This document shows positions 17,547 through 26,107 of a stretch of DNA of 64,000 bases, piece by piece; position 1 is the first letter of the stretch, and each line of letters opens with the position of its first letter. The DNA lies in NCBI RefSeq assembly GCF_029952525.1, contig NZ_JASAOF010000001.1, positions 496,001 through 560,000 on the forward strand, in the 5' to 3' direction. The notes below the pieces were generated by a model. The model had not been told where the DNA came from. It did not search any database and saw only the letters and a program-made list of their open reading frames with translations. The translations under genes and the position numbers were made by a program. Source of the stretch: Saccharopolyspora ipomoeae. GTDB lineage: Bacteria > Actinomycetota > Actinomycetes > Mycobacteriales > Pseudonocardiaceae.

Positions 17547-19364
17547 CTAGCCCTGCTGCTCATTCCCCTCGGCGCCCTTGTCGCCTGCGCCCTTGTCGGC
17601 GGCTTGCTTCGGCTTCGCGTCGATGCCGGCCTCCTTGCGCTGGGCGGCGGTGATCGGCGCCGGCGCGGCGGTCAGCGGGTCGAACCCGCCGCCGCTCTTC
17701 GGGAACGCGATGACGTCGCGCAGCGAATCCGCCCCGGCCAGCAGCATGCAGATCCGGTCCCAGCCGAAGGCGATGCCGCCGTGCGGCGGGGCGCCGTACT
17801 TGAACGCCTCCAGCAGGAAGCCGAACTTCTCCTGCGCCTGCTCGTCGGTGATGCCCAGCAGCTCGAACACCCGCTCCTGCAGGTCCGGCCGGTGGATACG
17901 GATGGAACCGCCGCCGATCTCGTTGCCGTTGCAGACGATGTCGTAGGCCCAGGCCAGCGCGTTCTCCGGGTCCTTCTCGAAGTTGTCGACCCAGTCGGCG
18001 TTGGGCGAGGTGAAGGGGTGGTGCACCGCGGTCCACCTGCCGCTGCCGACGGCGACGTCACCGGCCTCCATGTCCTCGACGGGCTCGAACATCGGGGCGT
18101 CGACGACCCACACGAACGACCAGGCGTCGTGGTCGATGAGGCCGCAGCGCTCACCGATCTCCAGCCGGGCCGCGCCCAGCAGCGCCCGCGCGCCCGCGCG
18201 CGCACCCGCGCCGAAGAACACGCAGTCACCGGGGTTGGCGCCGACGGCCTTGGCCAGGCCCTCGCGCTCGGAGTCCGACAGGTTCTTGGCGACCGGGCCG
18301 GAAAGCTCGCCGTTCTCGCCGATGAGCACGTAGGCCAGGCCCTTGGCGCCGCGCTGCTTGGCCCACTCCTGCCAGGCGTCGAGCTGGCGGCGCGGCTGGT
18401 CGGCGCCGCCCGGCATGACCACGGCGCCCACGTAGGGCGCCTGGAACACGCGGAACGGCGTGTCCTTGAAGTACTCGGTCATCTCGGTGAGCTCGAGACC
18501 GAAGCGCAGGTCGGGCTTGTCGGTGCCGTAGCGGGCCATCGCCTCGGCGTAGGTCATCCGCGGGATCGGGCGCGGAATCTCGTGGTCGACCAGCTTCCAC
18601 AGGCCGGCCAGGATCTCCTCGCCGAGCTCGATCACGTCGTCCTGCTCGACGAAGCTCATCTCGATGTCGAGCTGGGTGAACTCCGGCTGCCGGTCGGCGC
18701 GGAAGTCCTCGTCGCGGTAGCAGCGGGCGATCTGGAAGTAGCGCTCCATGCCGCCGACCATGAGCAACTGCTTGAACAGCTGCGGCGACTGCGGCAGCGC
18801 GTACCAGCTGCCCGGCTGCAGGCGGGCCGGGATGAGGAAGTCGCGGGCGCCCTCCGGGGTGGAGCGCGTCATCGTCGGCGTCTCGATCTCGACGAACTCG
18901 CGGCCGTGCAGCGTCTCGCGCGCGATGCGGTTGATGTCGCTGCGCATCCGCATGATCCGCGCGGGCTCGGCGCGGCGCAGGTCCAGGTAGCGGTGCTTGA
19001 GGCGGATCTCCTCGCCGACCTCCAGGTGCTCGTCGAGCGGGAACGGCAACGGGGCCGACTCGCTGAGCACCTCCAGGTCGGTGGTGGTGATCTCGATGGC
19101 GCCGGTCGGGATCTCCGGGTTCTCGTTGCCCTCCGGGCGGACCACGACCTCACCGGTGATCTTGATGCAGAACTCGGCGCGCAGCCGGTGGGCGCGCTCG
19201 GCCATCTCGCCCTCGCGGAAGACGACCTGCGAGACGCCGGAAGCGTCGCGGAGATCGATGAAGATGACCCCGCCGTGATCGCGACGGCGCGCCACCCACC
19301 CGGCGAGGGTGACGGTCTGCCCGGCATGACCGGCGCGGAGCGATCCGGCCTCGTGCGTGCGCAT
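17547..19364 (-). CDS. aspS: aspartyl-tRNA synthetase
   Basis: A 605-residue bacterial-type class II synthetase charging tRNA-Asp (often also tRNA-Asn in actinobacteria, where Asn-tRNA is made by transamidation). It begins with the OB-fold anticodon domain ([22 protein letters not shown]), then the catalytic core with [26 protein letters not shown] and, near the end, [16 protein letters not shown] insertion domain lies in the middle. GTG 19367 and ATG 19364 are adjacent; ATG is chosen. The C-terminal tail is a low-complexity Lys/Ala/Gly/Glu stretch beyond the usual end. Confidence 0.96.
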   Translation of the reverse strand: MRTHEAGSLRAGHAGQTVTLAGWVARRRDHGGVIFIDLRDASGVSQVVFREGEMAERAHRLRAEFCIKITGEVVVRPEGNENPEIPTGAIEITTTDLEVLSESAPLPFPLDEHLEVGEEIRLKHRYLDLRRAEPARIMRMRSDINRIARETLHGREFVEIETPTMTRSTPEGARDFLIPARLQPGSWYALPQSPQLFKQLLMVGGMERYFQIARCYRDEDFRADRQPEFTQLDIEMSFVEQDDVIELGEEILAGLWKLVDHEIPRPIPRMTYAEAMARYGTDKPDLRFGLELTEMTEYFKDTPFRVFQAPYVGAVVMPGGADQPRRQLDAWQEWAKQRGAKGLAYVLIGENGELSGPVAKNLSDSEREGLAKAVGANPGDCVFFGAGARAGARALLGAARLEIGERCGLIDHDAWSFVWVVDAPMFEPVEDMEAGDVAVGSGRWTAVHHPFTSPNADWVDNFEKDPENALAWAYDIVCNGNEIGGGSIRIHRPDLQERVFELLGITDEQAQEKFGFLLEAFKYGAPPHGGIAFGWDRICMLLAGADSLRDVIAFPKSGGGFDPLTAAPAPITAAQRKEAGIDAKPKQAADKGAGDKGAEGNEQQG

Positions 19365-19737
19365 CACGGGTACTCAGGCTCCTTCTTCCGCTGTACCAGC
19401 GTTCGACTGCGTTGGTGGGGCTTCCCGCGGTCTTGAGCAGGCGGGACGCAAGGTTCCAGGCTAGCCAACCTGCGCTGGGCGATCGCGAGCAGGGCTGCGG
19501 CGGCGTCCCGCGATGTGAGCCCGCGACGCGAGGTCTGGACCTGGCACGTCCAGCGTGACAGGCTGGTCCAACCATTTTTCCGATCCCGATGATTTCGCGG
19601 TTTCGCGGACCCGGATGGCGGCGGAGTGAACAATGTGGGGCGGTGCATACGTGTGGAGAGAGAAGGAACAACAAAACACAGGCATCGCCCGAGGTGGGCT
19701 CCTCCTTTAGTGGGAGACGCCTACCGGAACTCGGTCG
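19365..19737. other. intergenic region between divergent aspS and regulator gene
   Basis: About 370 bases holding the aspS promoter side and the region upstream of the plus-strand regulator. A weak hairpin GGGCTCCTCC/GGGAG lies near 19697-19716. I see no supported ORF, RNA gene or T-box-like leader. Confidence 0.4.
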
Positions 19738-19766
19738 TTGCGCAACAGTGACCCACTGATTAGCGT
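19738..19766 (+). promoter_or_regulatory. candidate promoter of XRE-type regulator gene
   Basis: A -35-like TTGCGC (19738-19743) is followed after exactly 17 bases by a -10-like TAGCGT (19761-19766), 34 bases before the ATG. Spacing is ideal and the TAnnnT -10 form is common in actinobacteria, but this is pattern matching only. Confidence 0.4.
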
Positions 19767-19799
19767 AAGTTCGGAATTCGCCGGACACGAGGAGTAACG

Positions 19800-20906
19800 A
19801 TGACCGGCCCGAAAACCGAGGCCCGCCCGACCGCCCCCCGACCGGCCGTTCGCGGTATGCAGGGCGCCCAGCAGGCCCACCCGACCCAGCAGCAGGCTCA
19901 CCCGACCCCGGCCCCGAAGCCGCAACCGACGCAGCAGGCCGGAGCGATCTCGGCCGAGCTGGCGGAGCTGCTCCGCACAGGTCCGTTCGAAGCCGCTCTG
20001 CGCACCGCCATCCGATCCAGCCGCCTGAGCCTGGAGCGCATCCAGCACCGCCTGCGCGCCAGAGGAACCCCGGTCAGCATCACGGCGCTGAGCTACTGGC
20101 AGTCCGGCAGGCGCCGTCCCGAGCGCCCCGACTCGCTGCTGGCGCTGGCCCAGCTGGAGCAGGTCCTCGGCGTTCCGGAGAGCTCCCTGTCCGCGCTGCT
20201 CGGACCGCCGCGCCCGCGCGGCCGCACCCGCCAGGCCTCGACCGAGGCACCGCCGCTGAGCGCCCTGTGGTCGGAGCACGAGTCGGCCGCCGAGCTGCTC
20301 ACCAAGATCGACACCAACCACGACAGCAAGCTCACCCGCCTGTCGCACCACGACGTGGTGCACGTCGACCAGCGCGGTGACCTGCGAAAGATCCGCACCC
20401 GCAAGCTGGTTCGCGCCGAGACCAACAACGCGGACCGCTGGGTGATCATGTTCGACGGCGCGTCGTCGGTGGCCACGCCGCCGATCATCCGCCCGATCCG
20501 GTCGTGCCGGCTGGGCCAGGTGCTCACCGACCACGCCCGCGACCTGGTGGTCGCCGAGCTGCTGTTCGACCACGCCCTGGCGCGCGGCGAGACGCTGCTG
20601 CTGGAGTACGAGATCATCGACCCGCCGACCGGTCCGAACGAGGTCGAGCACAGCTTCTGCCGGCTGTTCCGGCTGCCGGTGCGGCAGTACGTCGTGGAGC
20701 TGCAGTTCGATCCGGCACACCCGCCCGCGGGCTGCGAGAGCTACGTCGGCGACTCCTCGATGCAGGAGGCCGAGCAGCCCAAGCAGCTGCAGGTGGACCG
20801 CTTCGGGCGGGCGCACGCGGTGGCGCTGGACTTCGGCATGGGAGTCTTCGGCGTCCGCTGGAAGCCCGAGGAGCAGCAGGCGGCGGAGCAGCCCGGGACC
20901 GATTAA
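19800..20906 (+). CDS. XRE-type helix-turn-helix regulator with Pro/Gln-rich N-terminus
   Basis: A 368-residue protein. Residues 1-50 are a low-complexity Pro/Gln/Ala tract (QQAHPTQQQAHPTPAPKPQ); about 60-120 form a helix-turn-helix like that of XRE regulators (SLERIQHRLRARGTPVSITALSYWQSGRRRPERP). The rest (about 150-355) is a conserved unnamed domain of mixed charge. The ATG follows GAGGAG. It stands alone, divergent from aspS. Similar proteins occur across Pseudonocardiaceae; ligand and targets are unknown. Confidence 0.8.
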   Translation: MTGPKTEARPTAPRPAVRGMQGAQQAHPTQQQAHPTPAPKPQPTQQAGAISAELAELLRTGPFEAALRTAIRSSRLSLERIQHRLRARGTPVSITALSYWQSGRRRPERPDSLLALAQLEQVLGVPESSLSALLGPPRPRGRTRQASTEAPPLSALWSEHESAAELLTKIDTNHDSKLTRLSHHDVVHVDQRGDLRKIRTRKLVRAETNNADRWVIMFDGASSVATPPIIRPIRSCRLGQVLTDHARDLVVAELLFDHALARGETLLLEYEIIDPPTGPNEVEHSFCRLFRLPVRQYVVELQFDPAHPPAGCESYVGDSSMQEAEQPKQLQVDRFGRAHAVALDFGMGVFGVRWKPEEQQAAEQPGTD

Positions 20907-21183
20907 TCCGGCCCGGTGACGTCATGTCACCCACCCTCCTGCACTCCGCGTAACGGAAACGCGAACAATTCAAGAAAGCGCCGAATCCCCGGATCAACAC
21001 CTCTTCGCATTCGAGGGACAATGCCCGGCACACGCTTTCCAACGCGTACGTGCTTTACAACACCAGGGAATTCCGCGCAGACAACTGCTTCACCCGGAAA
21101 GCGCTGACCGCTTCCGGAAATCGCCACGAGGCCGAGCCCCGCACACCGGGCTCGGCCTCCGACTTCGTCCGCGCGCTGGTGTC

Positions 21184-21678
21184 CTACTCCGAGCTCTCGG
21201 GTTGCACCGAGGCGACGAATCGCTGGAAGTCAGGTGTGACCGCGCTGAAGTCCTCCTCGGCAGCGGTCAGCACCAGCCGGATGATGGCCCGCGCGTGCCG
21301 GTCCTCGATGTCGGACATCGCGAGGTAGACCTGGCACTGAACCAGCTCGGTCGCCGTTCCGGCGACCTCGGTGACGACCCGCAGCACCTGGGTCAGCCCC
21401 GGAACCTCCTCCGAGCCGAACTCCGTGCGCTGGGACATCGACACCGATCTCGCCGAATCGCGAAGCCGATCGATCGATCCGTCGGCGAGTTCGGTCAACG
21501 ACACCGCATCCGTGTGCACGTCGCCGTCGATCGTGATGTTGGTGGTGAAGCCGCTGCGATGCGTCGCCGGATGAACGGCCACGAACGCAGCTCCCGGTGC
21601 TCCGACCGTGTCGGGTGAGACCGCGCGCCACCCTTCGGGCAGCTGAAACTCGATCGGGATCGGCAAGGACGTTGCCAC
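21184..21678 (-). CDS. hypothetical protein of T7SS-like module (LpqN-like fold possible)
   Basis: A 164-residue soluble protein without signal peptide. It starts PIPIEFQLPEGWRAVSPDTVGAPGAAFVAVHP, resembling actinobacterial proteins encoded beside WXG100 genes and faintly the LpqN/LpqT type. It begins with GTG at 21678 and has AGGAAGG about 11 bases upstream. It is the last gene of the four-gene module 23896-21184, 47 bases after the large Ala/Gly-rich protein. It may be a chaperone, immunity or secretion-accessory protein; this is inference from context. Confidence 0.65.
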   Translation of the reverse strand: MATSLPIPIEFQLPEGWRAVSPDTVGAPGAAFVAVHPATHRSGFTTNITIDGDVHTDAVSLTELADGSIDRLRDSARSVSMSQRTEFGSEEVPGLTQVLRVVTEVAGTATELVQCQVYLAMSDIEDRHARAIIRLVLTAAEEDFSAVTPDFQRFVASVQPESSE

Positions 21679-21725
21679 TGGTCACACACCTTCCTGCCTG
21701 CTGCGGGAAGCAGCGCGCGTGTTGC

Positions 21726-23033
21726 TCAGTCCAGCCATCCGGAGATGGTGCGCTGAGCGTCGCCGGCTGCGCTCCCGAACGTGTCTCCGGCCTTCCCGAC
21801 GATCTCAGCAGCGTCTCCGACCGTCTTGCTCACCTTCGCGGGGTCCACGGTGAACTCGAATCCGACGTGCCCACCGAGCCCGATCGCGGCACCGGCATTG
21901 GCACCGACGTGCCACTTGCCGTCCTCGCCCTCCCCGAGCGTGACTCCCGCTTCCGCTCCGACACCCGCCCATCCCTCGGCAACAGCGTTGACCCCGATTC
22001 CACCGACATCGCCACCGCTCTTGATGGTGCCCTTCGCTCCAGCGAAAGCATCGGCTGTCGCGCTCAACCCCTTCGGTCCAGCGGTGACCTGGGTCCCGGC
22101 CTGCGCGCCCGCGAAACCCTCCACCTTCCGGTAGACACCCAGCGGGCCGAGATCCGCTCGCCCTTCCGCCGACGCCTTGGCACCGATTACCGCTTCGGCT
22201 CGCCCCTTCAAACCCTGATCGGTGATCGAGGCTGCCGCAGTGGCAGCGGCCTCCGCGCTGGCCTCGGCTTTCCCCGACAGCCTGAAGAACTCGTTGCCCG
22301 TCGTTCCGTCAGCGCTCGCCTTCCCCAGCTGCGCGAACGCCTTGAGCTCACCGAGCTTGCCGTCCGCCGGCCCCTTCGCCTCAACTCCGGCCCCCAGACC
22401 GCTCGCCTCGGCCTTCCCGGACGCCTGCCAGCCACGGGTGACGGTGTCGACCAGCTCATCGAGCAGGCCCTTGTCCCGGGAGTTCTGCCCATCGACCCTC
22501 TCGGCGATCCGACGACCGACTTCCTCGAGTTGCCGGCGCGCACGTTGGAGCAGCTCGCGTGCTTCCTCTCGCGCGCGTTCGCCGGGATCCGCGAACGGAG
22601 CGACGGTCACCGTCGCTGCGCTCCCCGCAGCGGCGTTGGCCTGATTCTGGGAGTTGGCACGCGAGACAGCCGCGTTGTAGTCCGTCACGGCCTTCGCGGT
22701 GGCCGCTTCTCCCTCTTCCCACAGCGCGATGGCCTCGGCTGCTTGGTCTTGAGCCCATCGCAGCGTCGACGCGTGCTCGACGAGGGCGTCAGCCGACGAG
22801 TCCAGCAGGTCGCACACCTTCAGCCATTTCGGCGGTTCCTGCGAGAAGGCGTCCATGAAGGCAGCACTCGCCTGACCGGTCCAGCCAACGACGTCCACGC
22901 GCTTGAGTTCGGAGCCCACAGCTCCGAACCTCTCGCTCTGCGCGCGCAACTTCGCAACCGTGCCCTCCACGGAGCTCGGGTCACCGGGGATCAGGGCCTT
23001 CGCATCGGAGGTCTCGCCGAGCTCAGCGGTCAT
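21726..23033 (-). CDS. WXG100-like N-terminal domain fused to Ala/Gly-rich repeats (putative T7SS substrate)
   Basis: A 435-residue protein. Residues 1-130 look like a type VII secretion substrate: helical, with the W-x-G-type turn VVGWTGQASAAFMDAF near residue 50. Residues 130-190 form a charged coiled helix (REEARELLQRARRQLEEVGRRIAERV). The remainder is an Ala/Gly-rich quasi-repeat region (KAEASAEAAA, AGAKGTIKSGGDVGG, AGVGAEAGVTLGEGEDG) with no recognised toxin domain, unlike many polymorphic toxins. Its ATG overlaps the stop of the upstream small WXG gene (ATGA). Export is inferred. Confidence 0.7.
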   Translation of the reverse strand: MTAELGETSDAKALIPGDPSSVEGTVAKLRAQSERFGAVGSELKRVDVVGWTGQASAAFMDAFSQEPPKWLKVCDLLDSSADALVEHASTLRWAQDQAAEAIALWEEGEAATAKAVTDYNAAVSRANSQNQANAAAGSAATVTVAPFADPGERAREEARELLQRARRQLEEVGRRIAERVDGQNSRDKGLLDELVDTVTRGWQASGKAEASGLGAGVEAKGPADGKLGELKAFAQLGKASADGTTGNEFFRLSGKAEASAEAAATAAASITDQGLKGRAEAVIGAKASAEGRADLGPLGVYRKVEGFAGAQAGTQVTAGPKGLSATADAFAGAKGTIKSGGDVGGIGVNAVAEGWAGVGAEAGVTLGEGEDGKWHVGANAGAAIGLGGHVGFEFTVDPAKVSKTVGDAAEIVGKAGDTFGSAAGDAQRTISGWLD

Positions 23034-23347
23034 CGACCTTCACCCGCTGCGTCGCCAACCGCCTCGCGCACGGTGTCGCCCGCTTCCAGGTCCCGGTCGA
23101 CGTACGACTTGGCGGTGTCGCGCAACGCGGTGCTGGCCGTTTCCGACGCCCGCGCCAGCGCTTGCGCTGCGAGCTCCGCTCCCGTGCAGAAGTCGACCAG
23201 GGCTCGGTGCACACCGTCGTGACCGAAATCCGCAGCGGGGGCGACGAGGCTCGCCAAGCGCAGCCCCTGCATCCCGGACACCGACTCCGAGATCTTCCCT
23301 CCGGCGGCGTTCAGCGCCGCGGGGTCCACATCGAATCCAGGGGCCAC
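23030..23347 (-). CDS. small WXG100/EspC-type protein
   Basis: A 105-residue all-helical protein beginning MAPGFDVDPAALNAAGGKISES, the typical N-terminus of actinobacterial ESX-partner proteins that pair with a larger WXG-domain protein. GTG 23347 is preferred because AGGACGG lies upstream; an in-frame GTG at 23374 lacks a ribosome site. Its stop overlaps the ATG of the next gene, so the pair is probably made in equal amounts and forms a complex. Confidence 0.72.
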   Translation of the reverse strand: MAPGFDVDPAALNAAGGKISESVSGMQGLRLASLVAPAADFGHDGVHRALVDFCTGAELAAQALARASETASTALRDTAKSYVDRDLEAGDTVREAVGDAAGEGR

Positions 23348-23389
23348 GTTCCGTCCTGCTTCCAGAGTTCCCACGACCGACAGGTGCGT

Positions 23390-23896
23390 CTACAGCTTCC
23401 CTGCGACAACGCCTCGCCAAGTCCAGCCCGCGCTGGTGACGGCATGCTGCAGGGGCGGCTTCAACTCGGCCGACGAGAACGACTGCTGCCGCTCCTTGAC
23501 CAGGTTGCCCGCCTCGTCACGGGTGAAGGTCGCGCTGTAGGACTTCTTGTTGATCTGTCCCCGCGTGTGGCTGCCCGCGAGTTGGAGGCGCGGCGTTCCT
23601 CCGATCCAGGTGACCGACCACTCCTCGTCCACCGAGCGGACTTCGCGCTTCGACTCGTCGATGCGCATCAGCGTCCTGTTGACCGTGGTCACGTTGCCGA
23701 AGTAGCCGTACCAGCGAACATCGGCGATCTTCCACTCCGCGACGAGATCAACGCCCTCTGCCCGACCATCGCGCGCGGTGAACGGCTTGTCGGGGCCGTT
23801 GACACCGAGAAGCGCTGCGCGCACCTCCTGAGCCGACCGCGGCACCGTTCCGCTCGCGGGCCGCTTGGTTCCGGTGAACCAATCGAAGAGGCCCAT
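23390..23896 (-). CDS. hypothetical protein, first gene of T7SS-like module
   Basis: A 168-residue soluble protein starting MGLFDWFTGTKRPASGTV, with a beta-rich body (VEWSVTWIGG-like strands, QLAGSHTRGQINKKSYSATF). Starts at 23896 or 23908 are both possible. There is no signal peptide. The gene lies 42 bases upstream of the WXG-like gene on the same strand, so it is probably co-transcribed. Function not recognised. Confidence 0.65.
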   Translation of the reverse strand: MGLFDWFTGTKRPASGTVPRSAQEVRAALLGVNGPDKPFTARDGRAEGVDLVAEWKIADVRWYGYFGNVTTVNRTLMRIDESKREVRSVDEEWSVTWIGGTPRLQLAGSHTRGQINKKSYSATFTRDEAGNLVKERQQSFSSAELKPPLQHAVTSAGWTWRGVVAGKL

Positions 23897-24074
23897 CTCA
23901 AATCCCATCAAGGTCGAGGACCGAGGTCGTGGCGGCGAGCTTCGACGATCTCGGCCACGCACCCGACTGCCCCGGCGATGGTAACGACCGCTCCTCACCT
24001 GCGGTCGCGGTTTCGCGAGATGCGGATTCCGTGGAGCAGCACCGGACGTGGACGGCGTGTGAACAGTCGTCAAC

Positions 24075-24087
24075 CTGTCTATACAAG
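24075..24087. promoter_or_regulatory. operator-like site upstream of dehydrogenase gene (phosphonate GntR regulon)
   Basis: CTGTCTATACAAG matches the core TATACAAG shared with the sites at 25998-26009 and 26059-26080. It lies 30-42 bases before the dehydrogenase start, where a repressor would block the promoter. Imperfect palindrome (CTTGTATAGACAG). Confidence 0.6.
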
Positions 24088-24116
24088 ATGACGTTGGTGC
24101 TGGCAGTGTGCGTGAC

Positions 24117-25202
24117 ATGGGAGCTGCTCGTGTTGCGCGGTGGGATGGTGTTGGGGAGCCGCTTCGGGTTGTGGAGGTGGCGTTGCCCGGGGTGTTGGAG
24201 CCGGGTGAGGTGTTGGTGGAGGTCGAGCTGGCGACCGTGTGCGGTAGCGATCTGCACACCGTGAGCGGCAGTCGGCCGGGTCCCTGCCCCGGCGTGCTGG
24301 GGCACGAGCAGGTCGGGCGCGTGATCGCGGTCGGACCCGAGGCGCCGCGCTGCCTGGACGGGGCGCCGGTGGTGCCCGGGTCGCGGGTGGTGTGGTCGGT
24401 GGCGGCGTCCTGCCTGCGGTGCGCGCGGTGCCGGGCCGGGATGCCGCAGAAGTGCCTGCACCTGCGCAAGTACGGGCACGAAGCCTGGGACGAGACCAGG
24501 CCGCTGCGGGGCGGGTTCGCGACGCACTGCGTGCTCTGGCCCGGGACCGCGATCGCGGTGGTCGACGAGTCGTTGCCCGCTGAGGTCGCCGCTCCGGTGT
24601 CCTGCGCGACGGCGACCGTGGCGGCCGCGGTCGGCGCGGCCGGGCCGATCCGCGAAGGCATGCGCGCCCTGGTCAACGGCGCCGGGATGCTCGGCCTGAC
24701 GGCCGTGGCGATGCTGGCCGCCTCCGGCGCGGAGGTGATCGCCGTCGACCCGCACGAGCACCGCCGCGACCAGGCCCTGCGCTTCGGCGCGGCCGGGGCG
24801 CAGCCGGTGGGCTCACCGATCGGCGAGGTGGACGTGGCGCTGGAGCTCTCCGGATCCTCCGAGGCCGTGCAGACCTGCCTGGACTACCTGGCCGTCGGCG
24901 GCACCGCAGTCCTCGCCGGCTCGGTCTCCCCCGGCCCCGCGGTGAACCTCGACCCGGAACGCCTGGTGCGCGGCCTCCACCGCGTCGTCGGCGTCCACAA
25001 CTACCACCCCGACGACCTGCGGACGGCGGTCGAGTTCATCACCACCCACCACGACCGGCACCCGTTCGCCGACCTCGTCGCCGGATCCCACTCCCTGGAC
25101 GACCTCGACATCGCCATCACCGCAGCCCACCGCGGCGAAGCCCCGCGCCAGGCCGTCCGACCCCGACCGCTCCCGTTCTCAGGTGACGGATTGCTCCCGT
25201 AA
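24117..25202 (+). CDS. zinc-binding alcohol dehydrogenase, HpnZ-like, phosphonate-associated
   Basis: A 361-residue medium-chain dehydrogenase. The catalytic zinc cysteine and histidine are in TVCGSDLHT and LGHEQVG; the structural-zinc cysteines are in CLRCARCRAGMPQKC; the NAD loop is NGAGMLGLTAV. It resembles the TIGR03366 group named for association with phosphonate catabolism. ATG 24117 or GTG 24108 may start it; no clear ribosome site is visible and the operator-like site is close, so the transcript leader is short. Its final codons overlap the repeat at 25193-25224. Substrate unknown. Confidence 0.82.
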   Translation: MGAARVARWDGVGEPLRVVEVALPGVLEPGEVLVEVELATVCGSDLHTVSGSRPGPCPGVLGHEQVGRVIAVGPEAPRCLDGAPVVPGSRVVWSVAASCLRCARCRAGMPQKCLHLRKYGHEAWDETRPLRGGFATHCVLWPGTAIAVVDESLPAEVAAPVSCATATVAAAVGAAGPIREGMRALVNGAGMLGLTAVAMLAASGAEVIAVDPHEHRRDQALRFGAAGAQPVGSPIGEVDVALELSGSSEAVQTCLDYLAVGGTAVLAGSVSPGPAVNLDPERLVRGLHRVVGVHNYHPDDLRTAVEFITTHHDRHPFADLVAGSHSLDDLDIAITAAHRGEAPRQAVRPRPLPFSGDGLLP

Positions 25203-25224
25203 TCGGGTCCCCGACAACGGGAGT
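25193..25224. repeat. CTCCCGT...ACGGGAG inverted repeat at gene end
   Basis: CTCCCGTAATCGGGTCCCC then GACAACGGGAG forms a stem (CTCCCGT/ACGGGAG) spanning the stop codon of the dehydrogenase. The wording is nearly that of the 24-bp unit in the tandem repeat at 52262-52432. It also serves as a plausible terminator between the convergent dehydrogenase and GntR genes. Confidence 0.65.
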
Positions 25225-25226
25225 GG

Positions 25227-25991
25227 TCAGAAGTCCGAGGTGCCGGTCCAGGCGGGGCCGGAGCGGGAGACGTCCGTGCGCTTGCTGCGGGTGTTGGTGA
25301 CCGTCACCGAGGCCACGTCGGGGCGGTAGCGGTCCTCGGAGCACTCCAGCGGCGTGCCCGTGGAATCGGTGGTGATGCGGCGCTCCCGGAGCAGCGGGGC
25401 GCCCTCGCCGACCTCCAGCAGCCGGGCGTCGGTGGCGTTGGCGGCGACGGCGTCGAAGGTGTGCCGGGCGGCGTGCAGGTCCACGCCCCGCTCGGTGAGG
25501 TGGGCGTAGATCGACCCGGCGTTGAGGTCGGCGTCGAGCAGCGAGCGGCCGATCTGCTCGCGGTAGGTCATCCGCTCCAGCATCGCGGGCCGGCCGTCCA
25601 GCAACCGCAGCCGCAGCAGCTGCACCGCGAGCGCGTCGGGTTCGAGCTGCAGCGCGGCGGCGATGGCCGGGTCGGGCCTGCGCAGCGCGATCTCCTGCAG
25701 CTGCTGGCCGGGTTCGTGGCCGGTGATCTCGGCGCGGCGGGTGAACGACAGGAACGACTCGAACGGCTGGCTCGGCACGGCGTCGAGGACCACCGGCCGC
25801 TTGCCCTGACCGCCGCTGATCAGGCCCTCGTCGCGCAGCGCGGCCAGGGCTTGGCGGATGGGGCCGCGCGAGACCGAGAACTCGTGGCACAGCTGGGATT
25901 CCGAGGGCAGGGACTCGCCCACCGCGAGCTCCCCGGACCGGATGCGCTGCCGCAGTTCGCCCGCCAGCACGCGGTGCAGTGGAGTCGTCAC
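25227..25991 (-). CDS. GntR/HutC-family regulator of phosphonate cluster
   Basis: A 254-residue regulator: winged-helix DNA-binding domain at about 1-75 (SESQLCHEFSVSRGPIRQALAALRDEGL) and UTRA effector domain at about 90-245. It starts with GTG at 25991. It is encoded between the dehydrogenase and the FAD oxidoreductase operon, and three related TATACAAG sites lie before its own gene and both neighbouring units, so it most likely represses all three. PhnF-type members of this family control phosphonate genes; the inducer here is unknown. Confidence 0.85.
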   Translation of the reverse strand: MTTPLHRVLAGELRQRIRSGELAVGESLPSESQLCHEFSVSRGPIRQALAALRDEGLISGGQGKRPVVLDAVPSQPFESFLSFTRRAEITGHEPGQQLQEIALRRPDPAIAAALQLEPDALAVQLLRLRLLDGRPAMLERMTYREQIGRSLLDADLNAGSIYAHLTERGVDLHAARHTFDAVAANATDARLLEVGEGAPLLRERRITTDSTGTPLECSEDRYRPDVASVTVTNTRSKRTDVSRSGPAWTGTSDF

Positions 25992-25997
25992 GGGACT

Positions 25998-26009
25998 GGA
26001 CTATACAAG
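25998..26009. promoter_or_regulatory. operator-like site at GntR gene start
   Basis: GGACTATACAAG lies six bases upstream of the GntR start codon. It shares CTATACAAGAT with the site at 24075-24087. Its position suggests autoregulation. Confidence 0.55.
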
Positions 26010-26058
26010 ATCGGCTTCGGGGCACATGTCCGATCGGAAATGCCAGGTTGAACAGCAG

Positions 26059-26080
26059 ATGACTTGTAGATACAAGTCAT
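26059..26080. promoter_or_regulatory. perfect operator palindrome before phosphonate operon
   Basis: Two perfect 10-base arms, ATGACTTGTA and TACAAGTCAT, flank the 2-base spacer GA. It lies 28 bases upstream of the FAD oxidoreductase start. The length and symmetry are typical of GntR/HutC operators, and this is the most complete of the three related sites. Confidence 0.75.
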
Positions 26081-26107
26081 TGACCAGCGTGATCGGCCAC
26101 TGCGAGC

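Noticed and set aside
19365..19799. T-box or other tRNA-sensing leader before aspS
   Set aside because: No T-box sequence, specifier loop or antiterminator stem was visible; actinobacterial T-boxes mostly precede ileS.
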